Source: Parcubacteria group bacterium
GTDB taxonomy: Bacteria > Patescibacteria > Paceibacteria > UBA9973 > UBA2103
Direction: 5' to 3'
DNA length: 38,562 nt
NCBI GenBank assembly: GCA_028286605.1
Contig: JAQBRE010000006.1
Coordinates: forward strand, 1 to 38,562
In this document: positions 1 through 7,574 of the stretch, one piece after another
How the letters are laid out: each line of letters opens with the position of its first letter
Numbering within the stretch: position 1 is the stretch's first letter
Notes under the pieces: model-generated
The model's database searches: none
Seen by the model: the letters and a program-made list of their open reading frames with translations, nothing else
Told to the model about the DNA's origin: nothing
Made by a program: the position numbers and the translations under genes

Positions 1-1
1 G

Positions 2-139
2 CCCTCTGGTGAGCTGTTGCTCGCCTACCTTGCCGGAAAGATGCGTCTGCATCGTATCCGCGTATTGGTAGGGGACAAGGTCGAACTCGTCCTTGATCCC
101 TACGGCGGGCGCGCTCGCGTTGTGCGGAGACTAAGCTAA
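2..139 (+). CDS. infA: Translation initiation factor IF-1 (3' part)
   Basis: The window opens inside a gene whose last 45 codons read as the C-terminal part of an OB-fold IF-1: ELLLAYLAGKMRLHRIRVL, then VGDKV and a basic tail ending RRLS. IF-1 sits in the ribosomal A site during initiation. The 'GKMR..HRIRVLVGDKV' stretch matches the usual 'GKMRK..IRILPGDRV' strand of the family. The 5' end lies outside the window. The next gene, rpmJ, starts 3 nt after the stop, which is the usual infA-rpmJ-rpsM order. Confidence 0.93.
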   Translation, partial: PSGELLLAYLAGKMRLHRIRVLVGDKVELVLDPYGGRARVVRRLS

Positions 140-142
140 AAC

Positions 143-259
143 ATGAAAGTACGAGCATCAATCAAGGTTCAGCAGCCGGGGGACATCATCGTCCGCCGTC
201 GTGGCCGCCTATATCGCATCAACAAGCGTAATCCACGTCGCAAGGCGCGCCAGGGATAA
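143..259 (+). CDS. rpmJ: Ribosomal protein L36, cysteine-free form
   Basis: A 38-aa protein beginning MKVRAS and ending KARQG, the hallmark ends of L36, in its usual place between infA and rpsM. Classical L36 carries a C-x2-C...C...H zinc ribbon; this copy has no cysteine or histidine at all. Its 'RGRLYRINKRNPR' stretch resembles the zinc-free (RpmJ2-type) L36 forms. L36 binds 23S rRNA in the large subunit, and C-minus forms generally fold without zinc. The start codon is 3 nt after the infA stop, so translation is probably coupled. Confidence 0.93.
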   Translation: MKVRASIKVQQPGDIIVRRRGRLYRINKRNPRRKARQG

Positions 260-305
260 AACGGCGATAATTTCTATAATTTTATTTAACTTCTAACTCA
301 TTCGC

Positions 306-686
306 ATGCGTATTTCAGGTGTCACCCTTCCAGATAACAAGCAGCTCGCATACGCGCTGCCTCTTATCTTTGGCATCGGCCCTACTCGTGCGAAGGACAT
401 CCTTACGCAGGCGAAGGTTCCTTTCACTAAGAAAGGTTCTGAGCTCACTGCAGAGGAAGAGCAGACCATCCGTACCCTCGCTGAGGCGTACACGATCGAA
501 GGCGAGCTCAAGCGTGAAGTCGGTCAGAACATCAAACGCCTAAAGGATATTCGTTCGACCCGTGGCATCCGTCATGAGCGCCGCCTACCTGTTAAGGGAC
601 AGCGCACGAAGACCAACTCTCGTACCGTTCGTGGAAACACGCGTAAGACGATGGGTTCTGGTCGCCGTACGCTCGAGAAGACATAA
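306..686 (+). CDS. rpsM: 30S ribosomal protein S13
   Basis: 126 aa, beginning MRISGVTLPDNK and containing the helix-turn-helix-like 'IFGIGPTRAKDIL' region (about residues 22-34) and the basic C-terminal 'RGIRHERRLPVKGQRTKTNSR', typical of S13. It lies in the small-subunit head and contacts the P-site tRNA and helix 42. There is no Shine-Dalgarno site before the ATG; the leader is AT-rich (TAATTTCTATAATTTTATTT). A TATAAT at 275-280 has no convincing -35 and is better read as part of the AT-rich leader. Gene order with rpsK, rpsD and rpoA is the standard alpha operon. Confidence 0.97.
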   Translation: MRISGVTLPDNKQLAYALPLIFGIGPTRAKDILTQAKVPFTKKGSELTAEEEQTIRTLAEAYTIEGELKREVGQNIKRLKDIRSTRGIRHERRLPVKGQRTKTNSRTVRGNTRKTMGSGRRTLEKT

Positions 687-710
687 TCCTTGCGCATACT
701 CTAATTATCT

Positions 711-1145
711 ATGGGAAAGAAACGAATCATCAAGAAGAGCGGCCGCGGTCTCGATCAGGGACGCAAGGAGCGTGCCCTTTCAAAAGCGTCTAAGCGTCGC
801 CTCGAAAAGGGTATCCTGCACGTTGAAGCTACCTTCAATAATACGAAGGCAGTCCTTACGGACGAGAAGGGAAATGCGATCATGTCCTCTTCTGCAGGCG
901 CACTTGGCTTCTCTGGCGCTCGCAAGAGCACGCCCTACGCTGCCGCTAAGGTTGGCGAGCTTCTCGGCGAGAAGGCGCTTCTCATCGGTATCAAGGAAGT
1001 TTCCGTTATCATCCGTGGCGTTGGTGCCGGCCGCGAGTCTGCACTGCGCGCTGTTTCTGGAAAGGGTATTCAGATCCGCTCTATCAAGGATGCGACTCCG
1101 ATTCCTCATAATGGCCCCCGCCCGAAGAAGGCGCGCCGCGTATAG
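711..1145 (+). CDS. rpsK: 30S ribosomal protein S11
   Basis: 144 aa. The core from about residue 38 (GILHVEATFNNT) through 'SSAGALGFSGARKSTPYAA' to the C-terminal 'IKDATPIPHNGPRPKKARRV' is diagnostic of S11, which sits on the platform near the E site. The N-terminus is a lysine/arginine-rich extension of some 15 residues beyond the common bacterial length. The ATG follows an AT-rich stretch (CTAATTATCT) with no Shine-Dalgarno site. The gene lies 24 nt after rpsM. Confidence 0.97.
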   Translation: MGKKRIIKKSGRGLDQGRKERALSKASKRRLEKGILHVEATFNNTKAVLTDEKGNAIMSSSAGALGFSGARKSTPYAAAKVGELLGEKALLIGIKEVSVIIRGVGAGRESALRAVSGKGIQIRSIKDATPIPHNGPRPKKARRV

Positions 1146-1163
1146 TCATTTAAATTATTCAAT

Positions 1164-1772
1164 ATGAAAGTCGGACCAAAGTATAAGATCGCAAAGCGCC
1201 TCGGAGCATCAGTCTTCGAGAAGACGCAGACGCAGAAATTCGCGCTCGCACAGGAGCGTGGAATGAAGACGCGCAAGCGCAGCCGCGGGCCGACCGAATA
1301 TGGCAAGCAGCTGCTCGAGAAGCAGAAGGTCCGTATGACCTATGGACTTCCAGAGCGTCAGTTCGGACGCTACGTGCGCGAAGCTATGGCTACGCACGGT
1401 GCGAACCCTGCTGATACGCTTCACACGACGCTCGAGACCCGTCTCGATAACGTCGTGTACCGCCTAAGCCTCGCGCCGACGCGTCGTGCTGCTCGCCAGA
1501 TGGTTTCTCATGGCCACATCACTATCAACGGCCGCAAGACGACCATCCCGTCCCGCATGGTTCATGTGGGCGAGATGATCGGCGTCCGCGAGGGCAGCAA
1601 GAGCCGCGTGCTTTTCGAGAACTTCGCAGAGAAGTTCGCGGAGCGCACGCTCTCGAGCTGGCTCATGTGGAATGCGAAGTCTATGGAAGGCGGCATTCAG
1701 CACATGCCGACGAAGGAGTCTGCAGATCCTGCAGGCGACCTCGTCGCGGTGCTCTCGTTCTACAGCCGCTAG
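1164..1772 (+). CDS. rpsD: 30S ribosomal protein S4
   Basis: 202 aa. An N-terminal S4-specific domain (KQLLEKQKVRMTYGLPERQF, about residues 48-67) is followed by an S4 RNA-binding domain (LETRLDNVVYRL...ARQMVSHGHITING, about 90-125). S4 is a primary 16S rRNA binder that starts assembly of the 30S body. The N-terminus lacks the cysteines of zinc-binding S4 forms, so it is the C-minus type. The leader is AT-only (CATTTAAATTATTCAAT) with no Shine-Dalgarno site. Confidence 0.97.
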   Translation: MKVGPKYKIAKRLGASVFEKTQTQKFALAQERGMKTRKRSRGPTEYGKQLLEKQKVRMTYGLPERQFGRYVREAMATHGANPADTLHTTLETRLDNVVYRLSLAPTRRAARQMVSHGHITINGRKTTIPSRMVHVGEMIGVREGSKSRVLFENFAEKFAERTLSSWLMWNAKSMEGGIQHMPTKESADPAGDLVAVLSFYSR

Positions 1773-1813
1773 TTTTTAATATTATTCACCTACTAGGTAA
1801 CACTGATTGAGTT

Positions 1814-2776
1814 ATGGAACACCAAGTCACCCTCCCGTCTAAGCCTCGCGTCGTCTCTGAAGAAGGTCTTCAGGGCGTATACGAGATAGATTCGCTTTAT
1901 CCTGGCTACGGCCACACCCTCGGCAATTCGCTTCGCCGTATTATCCTTTCCTCGCTCCCTGGCGCGAGCATCACTTCGGTGAAGATCGAAGATGTCAGCC
2001 ATGAATTCGCTACCGTCGAAGGCATGCGTGAGACTGTTATGGAAGTTCTTCTTAACCTCAAGCGCGTTCACTTCGCGCTTCATGGCGACGAAGCACAGAC
2101 CGTCCGTCTTTCTGTTAAGGGCCCTAAGGAAGTTACGGCAGCAGATTTCTCGCTTCCTTCCCAGGTTACTATCGCTAACGGAACGCAGCACATCCTTTCT
2201 ATGACCGGCAAGGGCTCATTCGAGCTTGAGGCGACCATCGAACGCGGACTCGGCTACGTGCCTCGCGAAGTGCTTACTAAGGAGAAGGTAGACATCGGCA
2301 CTATCGCACTTGATGCGACCTTCACTCCTATCCGCCGCGTTAACTACGAAGTAGAGAACATGCGCGTCGGTGATCGTACTGATTTCAACCGCCTCCGTAT
2401 CCTCATCGAGACGAACGGCACTATCGGTCCTCGTGAAGCCCTTGAAAGCTCTATCGAGATCATGATTCACCAGCTTAAGTCGGTTATCGGCTTCCAGGAG
2501 AGCGAAGAAGAGACTTCTTCATCTTCGAACGGCATGATGATGGACGATTCAGGCGTAATCGACGGCTCGAAGGATGCAGGCAAGACCAAGGTCGAAGATC
2601 TCGTCCTTGGCGCACGCATCATCACCGCCCTTACGGACGCTGGTATCAAGACGGTTGCAGGTCTCTCACGCAAGTCTGCAGGCGCTCTGAAGGAACTCGA
2701 CGGTATCGGCGACAAGGCCGTTACGGAGATCGAAGAGGCTCTTTCGACCCTCGGCGTAACGCTCAAAGGCGAGTAA
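1814..2776 (+). CDS. rpoA: RNA polymerase alpha subunit
   Basis: 320 aa. The N-terminal assembly domain is clear (YPGYGHTLGNSLRRIILSS, about residues 29-47), with 'VIIN/NG' type insertion strands and 'PREALESSIEIMIHQL' near residue 215. A Ser/Glu/Asp-rich linker (about 228-260) leads to a C-terminal domain with paired helix-hairpin-helix motifs (LVLGARIITALTDAGI...LDGIGDKAVTEIEEAL). The alpha dimer nucleates RNA polymerase assembly and its CTD reads UP elements and activators. It sits in the usual place between rpsD and rplQ. Confidence 0.98.
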   Translation: MEHQVTLPSKPRVVSEEGLQGVYEIDSLYPGYGHTLGNSLRRIILSSLPGASITSVKIEDVSHEFATVEGMRETVMEVLLNLKRVHFALHGDEAQTVRLSVKGPKEVTAADFSLPSQVTIANGTQHILSMTGKGSFELEATIERGLGYVPREVLTKEKVDIGTIALDATFTPIRRVNYEVENMRVGDRTDFNRLRILIETNGTIGPREALESSIEIMIHQLKSVIGFQESEEETSSSSNGMMMDDSGVIDGSKDAGKTKVEDLVLGARIITALTDAGIKTVAGLSRKSAGALKELDGIGDKAVTEIEEALSTLGVTLKGE

Positions 2777-2821
2777 TTTGTAGGGAAGTTAATTTCGTGT
2801 TAAAACTGTAAGACTCAAGGT

Positions 2822-3175
2822 ATGCGACATCACAAAAAAGGACGAGCGTTCAACCGACCTGCGAATCAGCGGGGAGCTTTGATGCGCTCGCTTGCACGCT
2901 CGCTCATCATTCACGAGAGCATCGCCACCACCGAAGCTAAGGCTAAGGAGCTGCGTCCGTTCATCGAGAAGATCGTTTCTCAGGGCCGTGTGGACTCTGT
3001 CGCTAACCGCCGTCTTATCGCGGCTCGTCTCGGCAACGATGACGAGATCGTAAAGAAGATCTTCAACACGATCTCACCTCGCTACGCGACTCGCCCAGGC
3101 GGGTACACTCGTATCGTGAAGCGCGCACCTAATGCCGTTAACGCACGCGAGAACGCGTACATCGCATTCGTATAA
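2822..3175 (+). CDS. rplQ: 50S ribosomal protein L17
   Basis: 117 aa starting MRHHKKGRAFNRPANQRGAL, a form of the classical L17 'MRH...LGR...HR.AL' opening, followed by 'SLIIHESIATTEAKAKELRPFIEKIVS' and the C-terminal 'GGYTRIVKRAPNAVNARENAYIAFV', both strongly conserved. L17 lies near the peptide exit tunnel. The stop is 6 nt before rplM, so the two are probably cotranslated. Confidence 0.97.
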   Translation: MRHHKKGRAFNRPANQRGALMRSLARSLIIHESIATTEAKAKELRPFIEKIVSQGRVDSVANRRLIAARLGNDDEIVKKIFNTISPRYATRPGGYTRIVKRAPNAVNARENAYIAFV

Positions 3176-3181
3176 ACTCTT

Positions 3182-3583
3182 ATGACTTCCATTGCACAAA
3201 AAGTATCTAAGCAGCGCACCGTACAGGGTCTCGATGAGATCTCGTACACCATCGACGCTAAAGGAAAGTCGCTCGGCCGCGTTGCCAGCGATGCTGCACA
3301 GGCGCTTCTTGGTAAGAAGTCTGTTCACTACGTTCAGAACGCCGTCCTTCCGGTCCGTGTCACCATCATCAATGCTTCCAAGCTCGCTATGACGGAGAAG
3401 CGTATCGCGAACAAGGTATACGTTCACTACACCGGATACCCAGGCGGTCTTCGTAAGACTCCTATGAGCCGCATGATGGACAAGAAGGGCATCGAAGAGG
3501 TCATGCGCAAGACTGTAGACGGCATGATCCCGCGCAACAAGCTCCGCAAGGACCGCATGAAGCGTCTTACCGTAACCGCGTAA
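3182..3583 (+). CDS. rplM: 50S ribosomal protein L13
   Basis: 133 aa. The 'YTIDAKGKSLGRVASDAAQALLGK' segment (about residues 22-45) and 'VYVHYTGYPGGLRKTPMSRMM' (about 80-100) are the classic L13 signatures, and 'VDGMIPRNKLRKDRMKRL' closes the protein. It binds 23S rRNA early in 50S assembly. As in many bacteria it is paired with rpsI, here directly joined to the alpha operon. Confidence 0.96.
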   Translation: MTSIAQKVSKQRTVQGLDEISYTIDAKGKSLGRVASDAAQALLGKKSVHYVQNAVLPVRVTIINASKLAMTEKRIANKVYVHYTGYPGGLRKTPMSRMMDKKGIEEVMRKTVDGMIPRNKLRKDRMKRLTVTA

Positions 3584-3598
3584 GCAATTTAATTATAT

Positions 3599-4006
3599 AT
3601 GTCTGAACAGAACACCGTTCCCTATATCGTCGCCATCGGCCGCCGCAAGACTGCGTCTGCTCGCGTACGCCTTACGCCCGCAGAAACGTCTACCGTTACG
3701 GTGAACGGCATGAGCGCTGCTGACTACTTCAAGACGAAGGAGCGCGGTTCCATCACGTTCGATGCGCTTAACCTCGAAGAGGTTACCGGCACCTTCCAGA
3801 TCTCTGCGAAGGTACAGGGTGGAGGCCTCAACGCGCAGGCAGAGGCTATCCGTATGGGTATCGCTCGCGCGCTCACCAAGGGTGAGGACACGCTCCGCGG
3901 TCCCCTTAAGGCTGCAGGCTTCCTTAAGCGCGACCCTCGTTCGGTTGAACGCAAGAAGCCAGGACTCCTGAAAGCTCGCAAGCGACCATCTTGGTCGAAG
4001 CGTTAA
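3599..4006 (+). CDS. rpsI: 30S ribosomal protein S9
   Basis: 135 aa. 'YIVAIGRRKTASARVRL' near the N-terminus, 'VQGGGLNAQAEAIRMGIARAL' in the middle (about residues 75-95) and the basic tail 'RDPRSVERKKPGLLKARKRPSWSKR' are S9 signatures. The C-terminal tail normally reaches the P-site tRNA and ends in K-R, as here. The gene closes the ribosomal operon: a strong terminator follows 10 nt after the stop. The leader (AATTTAATTATAT) is AT-only with no Shine-Dalgarno site. Confidence 0.97.
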   Translation: MSEQNTVPYIVAIGRRKTASARVRLTPAETSTVTVNGMSAADYFKTKERGSITFDALNLEEVTGTFQISAKVQGGGLNAQAEAIRMGIARALTKGEDTLRGPLKAAGFLKRDPRSVERKKPGLLKARKRPSWSKR

Positions 4007-4015
4007 GCTTCCTGC

Positions 4016-4038
4016 AAAAACCGCCTTCGGCGGTTTTT
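4016..4038 (+). terminator. Terminator of the ribosomal protein operon
   Basis: A GC stem CCGCC/GGCGG around a TTCG tetraloop, flanked by five A and then five T followed by GTTTTG. The A/T flanks make it readable from both strands. It directly follows rpsI. Confidence 0.9.
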
Positions 4039-4129
4039 GTTTTGAGATAAAATAAATCTGAAGAGAAATTGAGTTATGCACACGAAAAACCAATTATCAG
4101 CAGACACGCAGGATCCATAGTTAAAGCAT

Positions 4130-4345
4130 ATGGATCAACTTGTCATAAACATCGGCTGGGCACAGTTTGTTGGAATTATTGTCAGTATTACTGGCTTCTT
4201 TATTGTATTTAGCAAAAGTATTGAGAATCGTTTTTCATCAATTGAAGGTCGAATTGCAATAATGGAAAACGATATTGCTTGGCTTAAGGAAAGCTTCAAG
4301 GAAATTAGGGAAGCACTCAGGCAACTTTCTGCTCGTATTACGTAA
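4130..4345 (+). CDS. Small membrane-anchored coiled-coil protein
   Basis: 71 aa. One N-terminal transmembrane helix (about residues 8-27, FVGIIVSITGFFIVF) is followed by a cytoplasmic or extracytoplasmic helix with heptad character (SIENRFSSIEGRIAIMENDIAWLKESFKEIREALRQL, about 30-66). No family recognised; the shape resembles small single-pass proteins with a short coiled coil. It is more AT-rich than its neighbours. A CATAGT -10-like box ends 8 nt before the ATG and no Shine-Dalgarno site is present, so a leaderless message is possible. It stands alone between two terminators. Confidence 0.6.
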   Translation: MDQLVINIGWAQFVGIIVSITGFFIVFSKSIENRFSSIEGRIAIMENDIAWLKESFKEIREALRQLSARIT

Positions 4346-4372
4346 CAAAATCTTCAGACATTGATTAAATAG

Positions 4373-4398
4373 AAAAACCGTCCCTAGGGACGGTTTTT
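4373..4398 (+). terminator. Terminator after the small coiled-coil gene
   Basis: A perfect palindrome AAAAACCGTCCC/GGGACGGTTTTT around a central TA, ending in TTTTTCT, 27 nt after the stop of the 71-aa gene. Confidence 0.88.
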
Positions 4399-4502
4399 CT
4401 ATCATGCCTGCTCTTCGGCTTGGATCTAGGATCTGGCCGAAAGGGGCTTTCGCCCACAGACATAAGTCGACTATAAACTAGTGACTTTTATCTTTCAAGC
4501 TT

Positions 4503-4531
4503 TTGACTACGCCCGCGCATTCCGGCATAGT
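4503..4531 (+). promoter_or_regulatory. Probable grpE promoter
   Basis: TTGACT at 4503-4508 and CATAGT at 4526-4531 with a 17-nt spacer. Transcription would begin about 7-8 nt later, at the grpE ATG itself (4540). No CIRCE inverted repeat (TTAGCACTC-N9-GAGTGCTAA) is seen. Confidence 0.55.
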
Positions 4532-4539
4532 GTATCTAT

Positions 4540-5088
4540 ATGGAAGATGACGTAACAATCGAGCAAGACGGCCGCGAGGAGGTCGGCATGAGCGAGGAAG
4601 AGCTCGATGCCACTGAATCCCGCGTTGATGCGAAGGCGACGAAACTTAAGAAGGAGCTCGATACCGCCAAGGCAGAGCGTCAGGAATACATGGACGGCTG
4701 GCAGCGCGCCAAGGCAGACTACGTGAATGCCGTTAAGCGCTTCGAAGAAGAGAAACGTGGTGCCGTTGCGCGCGGCGTAACGAAGAGCGCAGAAGCATTT
4801 CTTCCTGCCATGGACTCGCTCGCTCGCGCCGAAGCTGCCGGCGATATTCCAGAAGCATTCCAGGGAATTGCGAAGCAACTGCATGACGCGGCGAAGTCGC
4901 TCGGCCTCGTGCAATTCGGTGCCGTCGGTGATACGTTCGATCACAACATTCACGAAGCACTTGGTCAGGACGTGGCCGCTTCAAAGGAAGAAGATGACAC
5001 CGTAAGCGCCGTGCTCCAGCCCGGCTGGATGGCAAGTGAGTCTGTCGTTCGTCCTGCCAAGGTACGCGTCGCACAGTTCGAAAGCTAA
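4540..5088 (+). CDS. grpE: Nucleotide exchange factor GrpE
   Basis: 182 aa. An acidic, helical N-terminus (about residues 1-70, long coiled coil with 'KKELDTAKAERQEYMDGWQRAKADYVNAVKRFEEEK') leads to the GrpE core 'FLPAMDSLARAEAAGDIPEAFQGIAKQLHDAAKSLGLVQFGAVGDTFDHNIHEALG' and the beta-wing 'VLQPGWMASESVVRPAKVRVAQ'. GrpE drives ADP release from DnaK. The start was chosen at 4540, where a promoter-like element ends 8 nt upstream. dnaK follows but is separated by an unrelated AT-rich gene. Confidence 0.95.
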   Translation: MEDDVTIEQDGREEVGMSEEELDATESRVDAKATKLKKELDTAKAERQEYMDGWQRAKADYVNAVKRFEEEKRGAVARGVTKSAEAFLPAMDSLARAEAAGDIPEAFQGIAKQLHDAAKSLGLVQFGAVGDTFDHNIHEALGQDVAASKEEDDTVSAVLQPGWMASESVVRPAKVRVAQFES

Positions 5089-5098
5089 AATAATATCT

Positions 5099-5479
5099 AT
5101 GACCTCAGAAGAAACAAAGAACTATTTAATTGGAATCTTTCCTGGTTTTGCAATCCATTGGGAGGATGGGAATCTATTTATTGAAAAGGAAACAGGCATC
5201 TATACTCACTGTGGCGTTTTAAGTTGGTTCACTTCATATTTTCTGGCACACGTCACAGAATTTAGTGATACGCAGTTGCAAACTTTATTTACATTCGTTG
5301 AATCTCATATGGGTGAGGACGACGCTGAGAAAATAGAGCAAGGTGATTTAGGGGCGCTTCTCGATAATGCTGTTGGTGCATGCTTTTTAGAAGATATTGC
5401 AGGAGAGGGGTTAACCAAAAAACTCACACCTTACCTTGGAGTAAAATCTACTGCATTTTACGAGTATTGGGATAAGTAA
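5099..5479 (+). CDS. Hypothetical acidic protein between grpE and dnaK
   Basis: 126 aa from ATG 5099, 10 nt after grpE; an upstream in-frame start at 5036 would overlap grpE and is less likely. The protein is acidic, without signal peptide or membrane helix. It has a short beta-rich N-terminus (WEDGNLFIEKETGIYTHCGVLSWF), a helical middle (DTQLQTLFTFVESHM) and 'LDNAVGACFLEDIAG' near residue 97. The pattern faintly recalls small DUF7674/immunity-like proteins, a weak resemblance made by eye. The DNA is clearly more AT-rich than grpE and dnaK, which suggests an acquired gene placed between two chaperone genes. Function unknown. Confidence 0.7.
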   Translation: MTSEETKNYLIGIFPGFAIHWEDGNLFIEKETGIYTHCGVLSWFTSYFLAHVTEFSDTQLQTLFTFVESHMGEDDAEKIEQGDLGALLDNAVGACFLEDIAGEGLTKKLTPYLGVKSTAFYEYWDK

Positions 5480-5486
5480 TCGACAC

Positions 5487-5515
5487 TTGAACACGCAAAT
5501 TAAGAAGCGTACAAT
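5487..5515 (+). promoter_or_regulatory. dnaK promoter
   Basis: TTGAAC at 5487-5492 and TACAAT at 5510-5515 with a 17-nt spacer. This leaves a leader of about 50 nt before dnaK. No CIRCE operator is visible in it. Confidence 0.72.
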
Positions 5516-5572
5516 ACGAGCATACGTGCGGGGGCGTCTATTTTATAGGTTTTAAATTAACTGATTTTCACT

Positions 5573-7495
5573 ATGGCAAAAATACTCGGTATTGACCTCG
5601 GTACGACGAATTCCGCCATGGCTATCATGGAGGGTGGCGAGCCGCGCGTGCTAGAGAACGCAGAAGGGCAGCGCACGACTCCTTCGGTCGTGGCTATCGC
5701 GAAGAACGGCGAGCGCCTCGTGGGTACGCTCGCGCGTCGCCAGTCTGTGACGAACCCGAAGAACACGATCTATGGCATCAAGCGCTTCATGGGTCACTCC
5801 TTCAAGGATGAGGCCGTGCAGAAGGATCAGGGTATCGTTCCGTACGAAATAAAGGCAGGACTCGATGGCGGCGTTGTCGTACATCTTGGCGACAAGGATT
5901 ATCGTCCAGAAGAGATTTCGGCGATGATACTTTCCAAGCTGAAGGCAGACGCAGAAGCGAAGCTCGGTGAGAAGATAACCGAAGCGGTCATAACCGTGCC
6001 GGCATACTTCGACGACGCACAGCGTAATGCAACGAAGGCAGCAGGACAGGTGGCTGGCCTCGATGTGAAGCGCATCATCAATGAGCCGACCGCCGCCGCG
6101 CTTGCGTACGGCTTTAATAAGAAGAAGGACGAGAAGATCGTCGTGTATGACTTCGGCGGCGGAACATTCGACGTGTCCGTGCTCGAAGTGGGCGATGACG
6201 TCGTGGAGGTGAAGAGCACCGATGGCGACAGCCACATGGGCGGCCGCGATATCGATCAGAAGATCGTCCGCTACCTCGCAGACGAATTCAAGAAAGAGAC
6301 CGGCCTCGACGTAACGAAGGACGCGCTCGCGCTGCAGCGTCTCGACGAAGGCGCAGAGAAGGCGAAGCATGAGCTCTCCAGCGCCGCTGAAACCGAAGTG
6401 AACATTCCGTTCATCACGGTGAGTGGGGACGGCACGCCGCAGCACCTTCTGGTGAAGCTCTCGCGTTCTACGCTTGAGTCCCTCGCTGAGGAATTCATTA
6501 CGACCTCTATCGACATCACGAAGCGCGCACTCGAGGCGTCCGGCATGAAGGCTTCAGATATCAACGAGATCATCCTCGTTGGCGGACAGACCCGCATGCC
6601 GCTTATTCAGGCGAAGGTTAAGGAACTTTTCGGAAAGGAGCCGAACCTCACCGTGAACCCGGACGAAGTGGTTGCTATCGGCGCTGCTATCCAGGCCGGC
6701 ATCTTGCAGGGCGACGTGAAGGATATCCTTCTTGTTGATGTCATTCCGCTTTCTCTTTCAATCGAGACGATGGGCGGCGTCGCGACGAAGATCATCGAGC
6801 GCAACACAGCGATTCCGACTTCCCGCAGCCAGACATTCAGCACTGCTGCAGACAACCAGCCGTCCGTAGAGATCCGCGTTACGCAGGGCGAGCGTGCCAT
6901 GAGCGCAGACAACAAGCAGCTCGGCAATTTCAACCTTGATGGCATCCCGCCGGCACCGCGCGGCATGCCGCAGGTGGAAGTTACGTTCGACGTAGACTCC
7001 AACGGCATCCTCACCGTGAAGGCGCTCGAGAAGACCACCGGCAAGGAACAGTCTATCCGCATCGAAGGCTCGACTGGCCTTTCTAAGGAAGACATCGAGA
7101 AGATGAAGACCGATGCAGAAGCGCATGCGGATGACGACCTGAAGCGTAAGGATCTTATCGAAGCGAAGAACTTCGCAGAGCAGGCTATCTACACGGCAGA
7201 GAAGGCGCTCAAGGATAATGGCGACAAGGTGAGTGAAGAGATAAAGACTGACGTGAACGAGAAGATCACTGCGCTCAAGGCAGCGCGCGAAGGTGATGCG
7301 CTCGACACTATCAAGTCTGCGACTGAAGCGCTTTCAAGCTCGCTCTCTAAGATCGGCGAAGCGATGATGAAAGATCATCAGGATGCTCAGAATGCAGCGC
7401 CGAAGGAAGGCACAGATGCAGCAGCAACTACCGACACACCACCTGAAGCAGCCACTGATGCTGAGTTCACAGAGACAGAGAAGCCAGCAGAATAA
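5573..7495 (+). CDS. dnaK: Molecular chaperone DnaK (Hsp70)
   Basis: 640 aa, full length. The ATPase domain carries the phosphate-1 motif 'IGIDLGTTNSAMA' (here ILGIDLGTTNSAMA, about residues 4-17), the 'VPAYFDDAQRNATKAAG' loop (about 142-158), phosphate-2 'VYDFGGGTFDVSVLEV' (about 191-206) and 'ILVGGQTRMP' (about 337-346). The 'DVIPLSLSIETMGG' linker opens the substrate-binding domain, and an Ala/Thr/Glu-rich tail ends the protein in TEKPAE rather than the common EEVKE-type end. It is an ATP-driven holdase/foldase working with DnaJ and GrpE encoded beside it. It has its own promoter and terminator. Confidence 0.98.
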   Translation: MAKILGIDLGTTNSAMAIMEGGEPRVLENAEGQRTTPSVVAIAKNGERLVGTLARRQSVTNPKNTIYGIKRFMGHSFKDEAVQKDQGIVPYEIKAGLDGGVVVHLGDKDYRPEEISAMILSKLKADAEAKLGEKITEAVITVPAYFDDAQRNATKAAGQVAGLDVKRIINEPTAAALAYGFNKKKDEKIVVYDFGGGTFDVSVLEVGDDVVEVKSTDGDSHMGGRDIDQKIVRYLADEFKKETGLDVTKDALALQRLDEGAEKAKHELSSAAETEVNIPFITVSGDGTPQHLLVKLSRSTLESLAEEFITTSIDITKRALEASGMKASDINEIILVGGQTRMPLIQAKVKELFGKEPNLTVNPDEVVAIGAAIQAGILQGDVKDILLVDVIPLSLSIETMGGVATKIIERNTAIPTSRSQTFSTAADNQPSVEIRVTQGERAMSADNKQLGNFNLDGIPPAPRGMPQVEVTFDVDSNGILTVKALEKTTGKEQSIRIEGSTGLSKEDIEKMKTDAEAHADDDLKRKDLIEAKNFAEQAIYTAEKALKDNGDKVSEEIKTDVNEKITALKAAREGDALDTIKSATEALSSSLSKIGEAMMKDHQDAQNAAPKEGTDAAATTDTPPEAATDAEFTETEKPAE

Positions 7496-7497
7496 AG

Positions 7498-7525
7498 AAA
7501 AAGCCGCCCCTAGGGGCGGCTTTTT
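7498..7525 (+). terminator. dnaK terminator
   Basis: AAAAAGCCGCCCC-TA-GGGGCGGCTTTTT, a perfect palindrome directly after the dnaK stop, followed by CTTTT. Confidence 0.92.
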
Positions 7526-7574
7526 CTTTTACAACTATGTGTTAAAACAATACAGGAAAGAACTGGAGACAGAA

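Noticed and set aside
275..280. TATAAT before rpsM as a promoter
   Set aside because: No -35 and no extended TGn; all ribosomal genes here have similar AT-rich leaders, so composition explains it.
562..1167. 201-codon plus frame across rpsM and rpsK
   Set aside because: Out of frame with both ribosomal proteins and made of Arg/Ser/Ala-rich sequence without motif.
5651..6445. 264-codon minus-strand frame inside dnaK
   Set aside because: An antisense shadow of the conserved DnaK ATPase domain, a well-known artefact of dnaK codon usage.
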